Origin: Rhodococcus sp. 14-1411-2a
GTDB lineage: Bacteria > Actinomycetota > Actinomycetes > Mycobacteriales > Mycobacteriaceae
Assembly: GCF_002259485.1 (NCBI RefSeq)
Contig: NZ_NPGA01000015.1
Span: 558,001 to 622,000, forward strand
Direction: 5' to 3'
Length of the DNA: 64,000 nt
Shown here: positions 43,255-52,262 of the stretch, in pieces
Layout of the letters: each line of letters starts with the position of its first letter
Position numbering within the stretch: the first letter of the stretch is position 1
Program-made: the position numbers and the translations under genes
Notes under the pieces: generated by a model
Told to the model about the DNA's origin: nothing
Database searches by the model: none
The model's input: only the letters and a program-made list of their open reading frames with translations

Positions 43255-44343
43255 CTAGAGCCAGTCGTTCTTGTGGAACGTCCGCCACAGTCCGATACAC
43301 ACGCACAACACGACCGCGACCATCAGGTGATAGCCGTACGTCCAGTGCAACTCGGGCATGTTGTCGAAATTCATGCCGTAGATGCCCGCGACCATCGTCG
43401 GCACAGCGGCGATCGCCACCCACGACGAGATCTTGCGCATGTCCAGGTTCTGCTGCATCGTCACTCGCGCCAGCGCGGCGTCGACCAATGAGCTGAGCAC
43501 CTCGTCGTACTCGGAGATACGTTCGGCGACGGTCGTCTGATGGTCCTGCACGTCGCGCAGGTAGCGTCGCACCGCCTTGGGGACGCTCGGCTCCTGCACC
43601 AGACGCGCCAACGGCGTCGACAGTGGTGTCACCGACCGTCGCAGCTCGACGACCTCCCGCTTGAGGAGATAGATGTTCTCGATGGGCACGTGGTGGTGCG
43701 GCGAGAACACTTCCTCCTCCATGCCGTCGACGTCTCGCTCGATCGAGTCGGTCACCGCGAGATACTCGTCGACGACGTGGTCGGCCACCGCGTGCAGTAC
43801 CGCCGACGGACCGAGCGCCAGCTGTTCCGGGTTCGCTTCGAGGCGCTGACGCACACCGGCCAACCCCGAATGCTCCCCGTGCCGGACGGTGATGACGAAG
43901 TCGCGGCCGACCATCACCATGATCTCGCCGCTCTCGACGATCTCGTTGGCCGTCGTCACCGACTCGTGCTCGACGTACTTCACCGTGCGCAGCACCAGAA
44001 ATGCGACGTCGTCGTAGCGCTCGAGCTTGGGCCTCTGATGGGCGTGCACGGTGTCCTCGACCATCAGCTCGTGCAGGCCGTAACACTGGGCGATCGCGCT
44101 CATCTGGTGTTCGTCGGGTGCATGCAGACCGACCCACACGAATCCCTCGCCGCGGGCGCGGACCTCCGCGATGGCCGAGGTGTGCGTGAATCTCCCGGGC
44201 AGTCGAGCCCCGTCGACGTAGACCGCGCAGTCGACGATCGCCCGGGCCGTGGGCACCGGAATGCGCGGTATCGGCTCGGGACCGGCCTTGGCCGAACGTC
44301 GATGCAGTGACGGCAGCGACGGGCGTGGTGGAAGGGACGGCAT
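43255..44343 (-). CDS. corA: CorA-family magnesium/cobalt transporter
   Basis: Divalent-metal channel of 362 residues. A large cytoplasmic N domain (about 290 residues, mostly alpha-helical stalk) precedes two C-terminal membrane helices, with the filter motif GMNFDNMPEL between them, the CorA signature GMN. The end HKNDWL is basic. The ATG at 44343 gives the family length; a longer in-frame extension upstream lies over the PHP gene on the other strand and is spurious. Gene order near kgd matches Rv1239c. Confidence 0.92.
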   Translation of the reverse strand: MPSLPPRPSLPSLHRRSAKAGPEPIPRIPVPTARAIVDCAVYVDGARLPGRFTHTSAIAEVRARGEGFVWVGLHAPDEHQMSAIAQCYGLHELMVEDTVHAHQRPKLERYDDVAFLVLRTVKYVEHESVTTANEIVESGEIMVMVGRDFVITVRHGEHSGLAGVRQRLEANPEQLALGPSAVLHAVADHVVDEYLAVTDSIERDVDGMEEEVFSPHHHVPIENIYLLKREVVELRRSVTPLSTPLARLVQEPSVPKAVRRYLRDVQDHQTTVAERISEYDEVLSSLVDAALARVTMQQNLDMRKISSWVAIAAVPTMVAGIYGMNFDNMPELHWTYGYHLMVAVVLCVCIGLWRTFHKNDWL

Positions 44344-44394
44344 GGCGGGCAATCGTACGCCAGCAAAACGACGACGGAGTGGGCCTGGAACACT

Positions 44395-45237
44395 GTGCAG
44401 GTGCTCATCGATCTCCACACCCACTCGACGGCGTCCGACGGCACCGACAGCCCGGCCGAGCTGGTCCGCGCCGCAGCCGAGGCGGGACTGTCGGTGGTGG
44501 CTCTGACCGACCACGACACCACCTCGGGGTGGGACGAAGCGGCCGCCGCACTGCCGTCCGGCCTCACGCTCGTGCGCGGCATGGAACTCTCCTGCACCGG
44601 GCGAGGCGAGGACGGCGAGCCGGTCCCCGTGCACCTGCTCGCGTATCTGTTCGACCCGGCGAACGCGGCCTTCGCGGGCGAGCGCGCACGGTTGCGCGGC
44701 GAGCGGGTCACTCGATTGCGTGCCATCGCCGAGAAGATGGCGGCGGACGGTCTGCCCATCGATCCCGACGCGGTGCTGGCCTCGGCCGGAGCGGCAGCCG
44801 GACGACCGCACCTGGGTCGCGCGCTGATCGACGCCGGCTACGTTCCGAACATGGACGCAGCCTTCGCCGGTCCGTTGGCGACGAGCGGCAAGTACTACGT
44901 CGAGAAGGTCGACACTCCCCTCGAGGTCGCGGTCGACATGATCGCCGCGGCAGGCGGTGTCAGTGTGCTCGCGCACGCCAGAGCTCGTGCCCGCGGTCGC
45001 ATCCTCGACCTCGATCACATTCGCGAACTCGCAACGCGCGGTCTCGGGGGAGTGGAAGTGCATCACATGGACCACTCGCCGCAGGACACCGCGGTGATGG
45101 CCGATCTCGCTGCCGAACTGGACCTGATCGTCACCGGATCCTCGGACTACCACGGCACCAACAAGACGGTGAAACTGGGCGAATACACCACGGCCCCAGA
45201 GCAATACGACCGTCTCGTCGCGGCGGCACGCCCATGA
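44395..45237 (+). CDS. PHP-domain phosphoesterase
   Basis: Metal-dependent phosphoesterase of 280 residues of the PHP type (YciV/RnaAM-like). The metal ligands are in DLHTHSTASDG, ALTDHDTTSG, HLLAY, HARARARGR and the last DYHG (TGSSDYHGTNK), the full set of a trinuclear centre. Relatives act on RNA 5' ends or nucleotides; the substrate here is unknown. The GTG at 44395 or at 44401 can start it. Its stop overlaps the marC start (ATGA at 45234). Confidence 0.85.
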   Translation: MQVLIDLHTHSTASDGTDSPAELVRAAAEAGLSVVALTDHDTTSGWDEAAAALPSGLTLVRGMELSCTGRGEDGEPVPVHLLAYLFDPANAAFAGERARLRGERVTRLRAIAEKMAADGLPIDPDAVLASAGAAAGRPHLGRALIDAGYVPNMDAAFAGPLATSGKYYVEKVDTPLEVAVDMIAAAGGVSVLAHARARARGRILDLDHIRELATRGLGGVEVHHMDHSPQDTAVMADLAAELDLIVTGSSDYHGTNKTVKLGEYTTAPEQYDRLVAAARP

Positions 45238-45848
45238 CATTCGACGTGACGCTCTACCTGACGGTGCTCATCACCCTGTTCGTCATCATGGACCCACCGG
45301 GCGCGATCCCCGTGTTCCTGTCGCTGGTGGGCCGCAAGAGCAAAGAAGAACGCAACAAGGCCGCGTGGCAGGCTCCCGCCGTCTCACTGACCGTCATCTC
45401 GGTGTTCGCGATCGGCGGCCAAGCGATCCTGAGCTACCTGCACATCGGCATTCCGGCACTGCAGGGCGCAGGTGGGTTGTTGCTGCTGCTCATCGCGTTG
45501 TCACTGCTCACCGGAAAGGGCGCGGGCGGAGACACCGCCGCGGAGGACGTCAACGTCGCGCTCGTGCCGCTCGGGACTCCGCTCATGGCCGGCCCCGGTG
45601 CCATTGCCGCGGTGATCGTCTACGTCAGCCAGGCCGACGGTGACGCCGGTTCGTTCCTGGCAATTGCGTTGGGCATCATCACCATTCACGTGCTGTTCTT
45701 CCTGGTGCTGCGATTCTCGACGGCGCTGATCCGGCTCCTCGGAGAGGGCGGCATCTCGCTGTTGGCCCGCATCGCCGGCCTGTTGCTCGCCGCCATCGCG
45801 GTGCAGCTGATCGCGGATTCTGTTCGCGGATTCGTGGCCGGCGGATGA
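45234..45848 (+). CDS. MarC-family integral membrane protein
   Basis: Membrane protein of 204 residues with six hydrophobic helices. ITLFVIMDPPGAIPVFLSL and VPLGTPLMAGPGAIAAVIVY are the two repeated half-motifs of the MarC/UPF0056 family. Its function is unknown; an early link to multiple antibiotic resistance in E. coli was not confirmed. It overlaps both the PHP gene before it and the small membrane gene after it by 4 bases each, so the three genes are translated as one operon. Confidence 0.9.
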   Translation: MTFDVTLYLTVLITLFVIMDPPGAIPVFLSLVGRKSKEERNKAAWQAPAVSLTVISVFAIGGQAILSYLHIGIPALQGAGGLLLLLIALSLLTGKGAGGDTAAEDVNVALVPLGTPLMAGPGAIAAVIVYVSQADGDAGSFLAIALGIITIHVLFFLVLRFSTALIRLLGEGGISLLARIAGLLLAAIAVQLIADSVRGFVAGG

Positions 45849-46132
45849 CCGGGGGATCGTTCGGGCTCCGATTCCTGCGCGGGCTCAGTGGCATCGTCAC
45901 CGCAGGACTGGTGGTGCTCGCCATAGGCGTCGCCGTCACGCAGTATCTGGGGCACTCCCGCGGATTCCCCGGTCCTGGCGGTCTCTCGGTCGCCGCACAC
46001 ATCGTCGCGGCGATCGTTGCCGTGTTCGCGCAGCGCGTCACCGATCACCGTCGCGGATTCTCGGCCGTCCTCGGGGCGATCGTGGTCTTCGTCGCCACCG
46101 GCCTCGTCCTGTGGACACAGTGGTGGCAGTAG
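45845..46132 (+). CDS. Small membrane protein, three predicted helices
   Basis: Protein of 95 residues with three hydrophobic stretches (about 12-33, 49-62 and 70-90), in which the arginine-rich loop QRVTDHRRG lies between the last two. No family is recognised with confidence. It overlaps the marC stop (ATGA at 45845). The stop codon region TGGTGGCAGTAG is repeated 18 bases downstream. No function can be assigned. Confidence 0.75.
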   Translation: MTGGSFGLRFLRGLSGIVTAGLVVLAIGVAVTQYLGHSRGFPGPGGLSVAAHIVAAIVAVFAQRVTDHRRGFSAVLGAIVVFVATGLVLWTQWWQ

Positions 46133-46150
46133 AAGCGGTGGTGGCAGTAG
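46121..46150 (+). repeat. 18-bp-period duplication at a stop codon
   Basis: TGGTGGCAGTAG occurs at 46121-46132, where it encodes the final Trp-Trp-Gln and stop of the small membrane protein, and again at 46139-46150. A third, degenerate GGTGGCA follows. It looks like a local replication-slippage duplication. Confidence 0.7.
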
Positions 46151-46403
46151 CACAGCGGTGGCACCGAGATCTGCTCCGTTCTGACTCTGTGGTCAGGTGG
46201 GGTGGCGATGTGGCACACTGGGGCACCGACAGGGCTACAGCCCATCGCTGATCGTGCAGGCGCACCCGCCTCACATGCGAGACACGCTCTCGGCAGTTTG
46301 CAGCCAGCACTGGCGCACTCCGACGGCCCTCATTTCCACCACTCACTTCGTTGACATTTCGTCGCCTCGCCGGTCGAGGTCGACAGTGCGAGGAGCTTTC
46401 ACC

Positions 46404-47609
46404 GTGACGGCAGTCGAAGACACCGCAGCAACACCCACAACGCCGGCCCTTCCCGCCGGAATCACCGACGAGGAGATCTTCGCCGGGCACCTCGGCGGGA
46501 AGCTGTCGGTCGAGTTGGCAGCGCCGCTCGAGACCCAGCGCGATCTCTCTATCGCCTACACTCCCGGAGTGGCCCAGGTCAGCCGCGCCATCGCCGCCGA
46601 ACCCGCGCTGGCCAAGCGATACACCTGGACCGATCGCCTCGTCGCCGTCATCTCCGACGGTTCCGCCGTGCTCGGCCTGGGCGATATCGGTCCGCGCGCG
46701 TCGTTGCCGGTGATGGAAGGCAAGGCCGCACTGTTCAAGAAGTTCGCGGGCCTCGACTCCATCCCGATCGTGCTCGACACCAACGACGTCGACGAGATCG
46801 TCGAGACCATCGTGCGGATGCGGCACAGCTTCGGTGCCGTGAACCTCGAAGACATCTCGGCGCCGCGCTGCTTCGAGATCGAACGCCGCGTCATCGAGGC
46901 GCTCGAATGCCCGGTCATGCACGACGACCAACACGGCACCGCCATCGTCGTCCTCGCCGCGCTCAACGGGGCCGCGAAGGTGCAGGGCCGGAGCACCTCC
47001 GAACTGAAGGTCGTCATCTCCGGAGCCGGGGCAGCAGGTGTGGCGTGCGCCAACATGCTGCTCCTGGCCGGCATCCGGGACGTGGTGGTGCTGGACTCGC
47101 GGGGGATCGTCTCTTCCGATCGCCAGGATCTCACCAGCGTCAAGGCCGACCTCGCCGCGCGCACCAACCCCCGTACACTGGCCGGCGGAGCGGTCGACGC
47201 CCTGGCCGGAGCCGACGTGTTCCTCGGTCTGTCCGCGGGCAAGGTCGACGAGAGCTACATCGCCTCGATGGCCCCGAACTCCATCGTGTTCGCGCTGTCC
47301 AACCCGGATCCGGAGATCCATCCGGAGGTGGCGAGGAAGTACGCCGCCGTCGTGGCAACCGGACGCAGCGACTTCCCGAACCAGATCAACAATGTTCTCG
47401 CCTTCCCCGGTGTGTTCAAGGGCGCGCTCGACGCAGGTGCCCGCCGCATCACCGAAGGCATGAAGCTCGCCGCTGCCGAGGCAATCCTCTCGGTTCTCGG
47501 CGACGAGTTGGCTGCGAACAAAATCGTGCCCAGCCCACTCGATCCTCGTGTCGCCCCGGCCGTTGCGGACGCAGTTGCGGCAGCAGCGCGAGCCGAGGGC
47601 GTCGCGTAG
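46404..47609 (+). CDS. NAD(P)-dependent malic enzyme
   Basis: Malic enzyme of 401 residues that oxidises and decarboxylates malate to pyruvate, making NAD(P)H. YTPGVAQVSRAIA is the substrate and start motif, DGSAVLGLGDIGPRA the conserved loop, VVISGAGAAGVACANML the Rossmann cofactor motif and FALSNPDPEIHP the late catalytic segment. The GTG at 46404 follows AGGAG by 8 bases and gives the short bacterial type; an open frame to 46197 is not coding in style. The 271 bases before it hold a possible -35 TTGACA at about 46350 and the 18-bp duplication; I see nothing else there. Confidence 0.92.
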   Translation: MTAVEDTAATPTTPALPAGITDEEIFAGHLGGKLSVELAAPLETQRDLSIAYTPGVAQVSRAIAAEPALAKRYTWTDRLVAVISDGSAVLGLGDIGPRASLPVMEGKAALFKKFAGLDSIPIVLDTNDVDEIVETIVRMRHSFGAVNLEDISAPRCFEIERRVIEALECPVMHDDQHGTAIVVLAALNGAAKVQGRSTSELKVVISGAGAAGVACANMLLLAGIRDVVVLDSRGIVSSDRQDLTSVKADLAARTNPRTLAGGAVDALAGADVFLGLSAGKVDESYIASMAPNSIVFALSNPDPEIHPEVARKYAAVVATGRSDFPNQINNVLAFPGVFKGALDAGARRITEGMKLAAAEAILSVLGDELAANKIVPSPLDPRVAPAVADAVAAAARAEGVA

Positions 47610-47624
47610 GAAAACGGAAAGAAA

Positions 47625-47669
47625 ACACCGGCGAACCCGGCCCCACCCGGGCCTGCGGTTCGCCGGTGT
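47625..47669. terminator. Bidirectional terminator between malic enzyme and opuC-type genes
   Basis: ACACCGGCGAACC (47625-47637) pairs perfectly with GGTTCGCCGGTGT (47657-47669), with an inner GGCCC/GGGCC stem. T-rich runs follow on both strands (CTTTCG on plus, TTTTCTTTCCGTTTTCC on minus), so it can stop transcription from both sides. Confidence 0.88.
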
Positions 47670-47687
47670 CTTTCGTCGTGGCTCGAG

Positions 47688-48380
47688 TCAGACCCTGGCG
47701 AGTCCGGTCGGCATCCGCCGCAGGCGACCGGTTCCAGGAACGGACGCCCACACGGCGAGTGCGAGCAGGCCGTCGACGATCAGGGTCAGCAGCGCCACCA
47801 GAATCGCGCCGACCAGAACGCGGCCGTAGTCGTAGAGCGCGAGCCCGTCGAAGATGTAACGGCCGAGCCCGCCGAGGTTGACGTAGGCCGCGATGGTCGC
47901 GGTGGCGATGATCTGCAGTGTGGTGTTGCGCAACCCGCCGAGGATCAGGGGAAGAGCGTTGGGGATCTCGACGCGAAACAGCACTTGGGTTTCGGTCATC
48001 CCCATCGCCCGGGCGGCGTCGACGACGTTGGCGTCGACGTTCGCGATGCCGGAGTACGTGCCGGCCAACAGCGGAGGAATGCCCAGCAGCACCAATGCGA
48101 TGATCGGCGGGATCAGGCCCAACCCGATCACCAGAACCAGAAACACGAGAATGCCGAGGGTCGGCAGCGACCGCAGCGCGTTGACGAGCCCGACGATGAC
48201 GGCCTCACCGCGGCGCAGGTGACCGATGAGCAGACCGACCGGAACCGCGACGGCAGCCGAGAGCAACACTGCCAACAGGCTGTACCACATGTGTTCGATC
48301 AGCCGTGCGCCGATTCCCGTGGGACCGGCCCAATTTCCGCCGTCGAGAATGTACGAGAACGCCTCGGAGAAGAGATTCAT
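47688..48380 (-). CDS. Osmoprotectant ABC transporter permease (OpuC-type)
   Basis: Permease of 230 residues with five to six helices; the EAA-like loop DAARAMGMTETQVLFRVEIPNALPLIL is characteristic of OpuCB/OpuCD proteins that import glycine betaine, carnitine or choline. The ATG at 48380 overlaps the stop of the preceding permease gene (ATGA), so the start nine-tenths of a turn upstream at 48425 is not needed. It is the last gene of the four-gene operon. Confidence 0.9.
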   Translation of the reverse strand: MNLFSEAFSYILDGGNWAGPTGIGARLIEHMWYSLLAVLLSAAVAVPVGLLIGHLRRGEAVIVGLVNALRSLPTLGILVFLVLVIGLGLIPPIIALVLLGIPPLLAGTYSGIANVDANVVDAARAMGMTETQVLFRVEIPNALPLILGGLRNTTLQIIATATIAAYVNLGGLGRYIFDGLALYDYGRVLVGAILVALLTLIVDGLLALAVWASVPGTGRLRRMPTGLARV

Positions 48381-49042
48381 GCGCGTGCCTTCTTCTTCGA
48401 CGAGCCTGTGCTCAGCCGCGTCCACGGGGTGAGACGACGCCCCAGCAGGTACAGGGCCGCGTCGAAGATCAACGCCAGGAACACGATCGAGATGATGCCC
48501 GCGAAAATCTGATCGGGATAGTCACGCTGGTAGCCCTGGGTGAACAGCTGGCCGAGGCCGCCGATGCCGATCACCGAGCCCACCGAGACCAACGAGATGT
48601 TCGTGACCGCGACGACCCTGATGTTGGCGATGAGTACCGGAAGTGCCAGTGGCAGTTCGACGGTCACTGCTCTCCGCAGTGTCGAGTAGCCCATCGCCTC
48701 GGCGGAATCGACCACGGCGAACGGCACCGAATCGAGTGCCTCGGGTACTGCGCGCACGAGCAGCGCGGTCGAGTACACCGCCAGCGCGATCACCACGTTC
48801 AACGGATCGAGAACGGGCAGACCGACGATCGCGGGGATGGTGACGAACAAAGCCAGCGACGGAAGCGTGAAGGCAATACTGGCCACCGTCAACGTGATTC
48901 GGCGAACCCAACGGGTGTTGCGAATGACGGTACCCAACGGGATGGCGATCAACAGTCCGATGAGCAGCGGGACGAGCGAGAGATACAGGTGAGTCTTCGT
49001 GTAGCCGAGAACCACATCGAAGTTGTCCAGCAGCCAGATCAC
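48377..49042 (-). CDS. Osmoprotectant ABC transporter permease (OpuC-type)
   Basis: Second permease of the importer, 221 residues, five to six helices. The loop DSAEAMGYSTLRRAVTVELPLALP docks to the ATPase. GTG 49042 is the start and overlaps the end of the ATPase gene by 4 bases. It is paired with the permease gene behind it, as usual in OpuC systems, which have two different permeases. No fused binding domain is present, since separate binding lipoproteins are encoded. Confidence 0.9.
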   Translation of the reverse strand: MIWLLDNFDVVLGYTKTHLYLSLVPLLIGLLIAIPLGTVIRNTRWVRRITLTVASIAFTLPSLALFVTIPAIVGLPVLDPLNVVIALAVYSTALLVRAVPEALDSVPFAVVDSAEAMGYSTLRRAVTVELPLALPVLIANIRVVAVTNISLVSVGSVIGIGGLGQLFTQGYQRDYPDQIFAGIISIVFLALIFDAALYLLGRRLTPWTRLSTGSSKKKARA

Positions 49043-50190
49043 TGTTCGTTGTCCCCGGTAGTGAGGAAGTGGTGCCGGTTGCGTTCGGAGTCCTCCGACT
49101 TGCGTTGTGCAGCAAGGTTTTCGAGTATCTCAGCCCCGTCGACGCTACCCACGGCCGCCCCGGATGCATCGACCGCGACACCGATCCCCGACGGCGAGGA
49201 GATCGCCGAGTCGAGTGCCTGACGCAGATCGCCGCCCTCGAGGAACAGGGAGCCGCCCGCCGCCGTGCTCTCGTCGATGCTCCGGCCTTCGCGCACCTTC
49301 TCGACTCCGGTCGCGTCGATCCATCCGAGTGGACGGCGCTGCCCATCGACGACGAGGACCCACTGCCCCTGGTCCAGCCTCAGACCGTGGATCTCGTCCT
49401 CGGTCGCCGTATGGATGGGGTGCATGGTCACCGACTGTGCCGATCGAAACGACAGGCCGCGGTAGCCACGATCGCGACCGACGAACGACGCCACGAAGGA
49501 CGTTGCCGGGGAGGCGAGTACGGTTTCCGGCTTGTCGTACTGCTGCAATCGGCCCTGGGGTCCGAACACGGCGATGCGATCACCGAGCCGTACGGCCTCG
49601 TCGATGTCGTGGGTGACGAACACGATCGTCTTCTTCAGATCGGCCTGCAGTCGCAGCATCTCGATCTGCAGTTCCTCCCGAACCACCGGGTCGACCGCGC
49701 TGAAGGGCTCGTCCATCAGCAGGATCGGCGGGTCTGCGGCAAGCGCCCGGGCGACGCCCACACGCTGTTGCTGCCCGCCGGACAGTTGCGCCGGGTAGCG
49801 CGAGGCGAATGCCGGGTCGAGGCCGACGCGCTCGAGAACGTCGAGCGCGGCTGTGCGTGCTGCGCGACGCGATTCGCCGTTGAGTACCGGCACCGTGGCG
49901 ACGTTGTCGACGACGGTCCGGTGCGGCAGCAACCCGGCACTCTGGATGACGTATCCGATGCCGCGGCGCAGCTTCACCGCGTCGATGTCGGCGATGTTGC
50001 GCCCGTCGACCGTGATGACGCCCGAGGTGGGCGTGATCATGCGATTGATCATTCGCATCGAGGTGGTCTTGCCGCAGCCGGACGGCCCCACGAACACGGT
50101 GAACGAGTGTGGCTCGATCACCAGGTCCAGCGAGTCGACGGCAGTGGTGCCGTCCGGATACGTCTTGTTGATGCTCTCGAAGGTGATCAT
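49039..50190 (-). CDS. Osmoprotectant ABC transporter ATPase with CBS domains
   Basis: ATPase of 383 residues of the OpuCA/ProV type. Walker A GPSGCGKTT, signature LSGGQQQRVGVARAL, Walker B ILLMDEPFSAVDP and H-loop FVTHDID are intact. From about residue 255 the C-terminal part carries CBS-like segments, which in OpuA-type importers sense ionic strength and gate transport. The ATG at 50190 shares one base with the stop of the binding-protein gene (TGATG). It sits in the middle of the leftward osmoprotectant operon. Confidence 0.92.
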   Translation of the reverse strand: MITFESINKTYPDGTTAVDSLDLVIEPHSFTVFVGPSGCGKTTSMRMINRMITPTSGVITVDGRNIADIDAVKLRRGIGYVIQSAGLLPHRTVVDNVATVPVLNGESRRAARTAALDVLERVGLDPAFASRYPAQLSGGQQQRVGVARALAADPPILLMDEPFSAVDPVVREELQIEMLRLQADLKKTIVFVTHDIDEAVRLGDRIAVFGPQGRLQQYDKPETVLASPATSFVASFVGRDRGYRGLSFRSAQSVTMHPIHTATEDEIHGLRLDQGQWVLVVDGQRRPLGWIDATGVEKVREGRSIDESTAAGGSLFLEGGDLRQALDSAISSPSGIGVAVDASGAAVGSVDGAEILENLAAQRKSEDSERNRHHFLTTGDNEQ

Positions 50191-51164
50191 CAGCTGACCG
50201 GCTGATCCAGACCCTTGTCCTGGACCCAATCCGCTGCTGCTGCCGCGGGCTCGACCTTCTCGTCACCGGACACTCGCGTGTTCAGCGCAATCAGCTCCTC
50301 GGTGGTGATCTGCGCCGACACGGCGTCGAGCACCTGAGTGAGCTTGTCGGACTGCTTGGCTGTACGCAGCACCGGAATGATGTTCTGGGCCGCGAAGTTG
50401 TTCTCCGGGTCCTCGAGGACGACCAGATCGTTCTGTGCGATCGAGGGGGCGGTGGTGAAGATGTCCGCGGCGACGACCTGTCCGGAGACGAGGGCCTCGA
50501 CCGTCGCCGGGCCGCCGCCGTCGGAGATCGGGATGTAGTTGCCGGGCGAGATGTCCAGGCCGTACTTGTCTCGCAGACCGGGCAGGCCGCCGACGCGTTC
50601 CTGGAATTCCGGGGTACCGGCGAAGGTCACCTCGGAGGAGAACGGGGCGAGGTCGCCGATGGTGGTGAGGTTGCGCTCGGTGGCGGTCTGGCGCGTGACG
50701 ACGACGGCGTCCTTGTCCTCGCCCGGTGCCTGCGCTGTCACGGTGAGGTCGTCGCCCAGAGCCGCGGGCAGTGCGGCCAGGACGTCCTCGGAGGACGTGG
50801 CGGTCGCGGATTCGTCCAAGTACTGCAGCAGGTTGCCGGTGTAGTCGGGGATCAGGTCGATCGACCCGTCTCGCACTGCCGGAATGTAGGCCTCACGGCT
50901 GCCGATGTTGAGCTTGGTGCTCACCTCGAAACCGTTGGCGCGCAGAGCCTCGGCGTAGATGTTCGCCACGGTCTCGGACTCGGGGAAGTTGGCCGAGCCG
51001 ACGATGATCGAGTTGGTGTCGCTGTTGCTCTCGCCGCCACCGCTGGACAGTGGATCCGAATTTCCGCCGCAGGCGGTCAGAGCGGTGACCGAGAGAGCGA
51101 GTGCGGCTACGGCGGCCACTGCCCTCGGAGCGGAGAACGCGCGCGTGATTCGGGAGGTGGTCAT
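50190..51164 (-). CDS. Osmoprotectant-binding lipoprotein (OpuAC-like)
   Basis: Substrate-binding lipoprotein of 324 residues and first gene of the importer operon. The signal peptide ends with the lipobox LTACG. The body is the OpuAC fold: IIVGSANFPESETVANIYAEAL and RDGSIDLIPDYTGNLLQYLD. It would bind glycine betaine or another quaternary amine outside the membrane. ATG 51164 is chosen since it gives a normal n-region; the 23 codons upstream are not coding in style. A divergent paralogue starts at 51372. Confidence 0.9.
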   Translation of the reverse strand: MTTSRITRAFSAPRAVAAVAALALSVTALTACGGNSDPLSSGGGESNSDTNSIIVGSANFPESETVANIYAEALRANGFEVSTKLNIGSREAYIPAVRDGSIDLIPDYTGNLLQYLDESATATSSEDVLAALPAALGDDLTVTAQAPGEDKDAVVVTRQTATERNLTTIGDLAPFSSEVTFAGTPEFQERVGGLPGLRDKYGLDISPGNYIPISDGGGPATVEALVSGQVVAADIFTTAPSIAQNDLVVLEDPENNFAAQNIIPVLRTAKQSDKLTQVLDAVSAQITTEELIALNTRVSGDEKVEPAAAAADWVQDKGLDQPVS

Positions 51165-51264
51165 GGTGTCCTTCCATCGGTTCGGGCACAGTCCTACCCA
51201 TCGCCGATCGCCGCCTCCGGGCTGCGGGGGCATCGTCGAAACCAGGACTCGGGCTGCTCGGGAT

Positions 51265-51306
51265 GGTAGTCGAATTCAGCGTGCCCATAAGGTTGGTTCG
51301 ACTACC
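51265..51306. promoter_or_regulatory. Inverted repeat between paralogous binding-protein genes
   Basis: GGTAGTCGAA (51265-51274) and TTCGACTACC (51297-51306) are perfect 10-base inverted copies 32 bases apart centre to centre, about three helical turns. The site lies in the shared promoter region of two divergent osmoprotectant-binding lipoprotein genes. It may be the operator of a dimeric regulator of both; the regulator is not in the window. Confidence 0.55.
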
Positions 51307-51371
51307 GTCTCGTTCGCACTAGTGCCCCGCGGCCGAGATCGGTAAACCACCCGGGCAGTGAACAGGAGAAA

Positions 51372-52262
51372 ATGACAGTGCGATCGTCGGTTCTGGCAGC
51401 AGCCCTGGTGATGTCGATCGCCGGACTGGTCGGCGGTTGCAGTGCGGGCGCGTCGACCGACCCTGCCGGCGCGGCCGTCGTCGTCGGAGCAGGCAGCTCG
51501 GATCTGTCGCGTCTGCTCGCGCAGATCTACGCCGGTGGACTGCGGTCGACGGGAGCGGACGTCGAGGTGAAGGACGACCTGGGAGACCGAGCCGACTACC
51601 TCGCGGCACTGGACCGCGGTGAGGTGACGATGGTTCCCGATCTCACCGGAGAACTGCTGCGCACCTTCGACACTCTGTCTGCGGCAACCGAGGCCGAGGA
51701 CGTGTACACCGAACTGAACCGATCACTGCCGGCCGGGTTGTCGGTGGGGGATTACGCCACCGCCGAGGATCGACTTGCCATTGCGGTGGCGTCGGACAGT
51801 GAATCGGGCGACGAGACGGTGACCGACTTCCTGGGGCGTGAGGAAAAGACCGTGGGAATCGTGGACGGCCAGGTCGATCCCATGGACGTCATTGCCGAAG
51901 GCACGAAGAGTCCCACGTTCACAGGGGCGTCGTTCACCGATATCACTCCGTATGCCGATGCGCAGTCCGCCGTCGACGGGTTGAACGCCGGGGAGGTCGA
52001 CGTACTCGCGATTCGCACCGCCTCGTTCGGCCCGTTGGCGAAGGATCTGACCACGCTGCCCGACGACGATCATGTGTATCCCGCGCAGAACGTGGTTCCG
52101 CTCTACGTCGACGGAGTGCTCAGCGAGAGTGCTGTGAGGTCCTTTTCCGTGGTGGCGGGGGAGCTGACGACTGCGGACCTCGCCGACATGATCGGCGAGG
52201 TCCGCAACGGCGTTCCGTCAGGCGAGGTCGCCGGCCGCTGGCTCGGTGAGCGCAACCTGTGA
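51372..52262 (+). CDS. Orphan OpuAC-like substrate-binding lipoprotein
   Basis: Second binding lipoprotein, 296 residues, with the lipobox VGGCS after a short signal peptide. It is paralogous to the binding protein on the other side of the promoter region: IYAGGLRSTGADVEV and GEVTMVPDLTGELLRTFD align with IYAEALRANGFEVST and GSIDLIPDYTGNLLQYLD. No permease or ATPase follows, so it probably shares the adjacent importer with a different ligand. The ATG at 51372 follows CAGGAGAAA. Its last 45 bases overlap the end of the convergent esterase gene. Confidence 0.85.
   Translation: MTVRSSVLAAALVMSIAGLVGGCSAGASTDPAGAAVVVGAGSSDLSRLLAQIYAGGLRSTGADVEVKDDLGDRADYLAALDRGEVTMVPDLTGELLRTFDTLSAATEAEDVYTELNRSLPAGLSVGDYATAEDRLAIAVASDSESGDETVTDFLGREEKTVGIVDGQVDPMDVIAEGTKSPTFTGASFTDITPYADAQSAVDGLNAGEVDVLAIRTASFGPLAKDLTTLPDDDHVYPAQNVVPLYVDGVLSESAVRSFSVVAGELTTADLADMIGEVRNGVPSGEVAGRWLGERNL

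Noticed and set aside
43255..45240. CorA as a 661-residue protein
   Set aside because: The extra 299 residues lie opposite the PHP-domain gene, which has all its metal ligands. The ATG at 44343 gives the normal CorA length.
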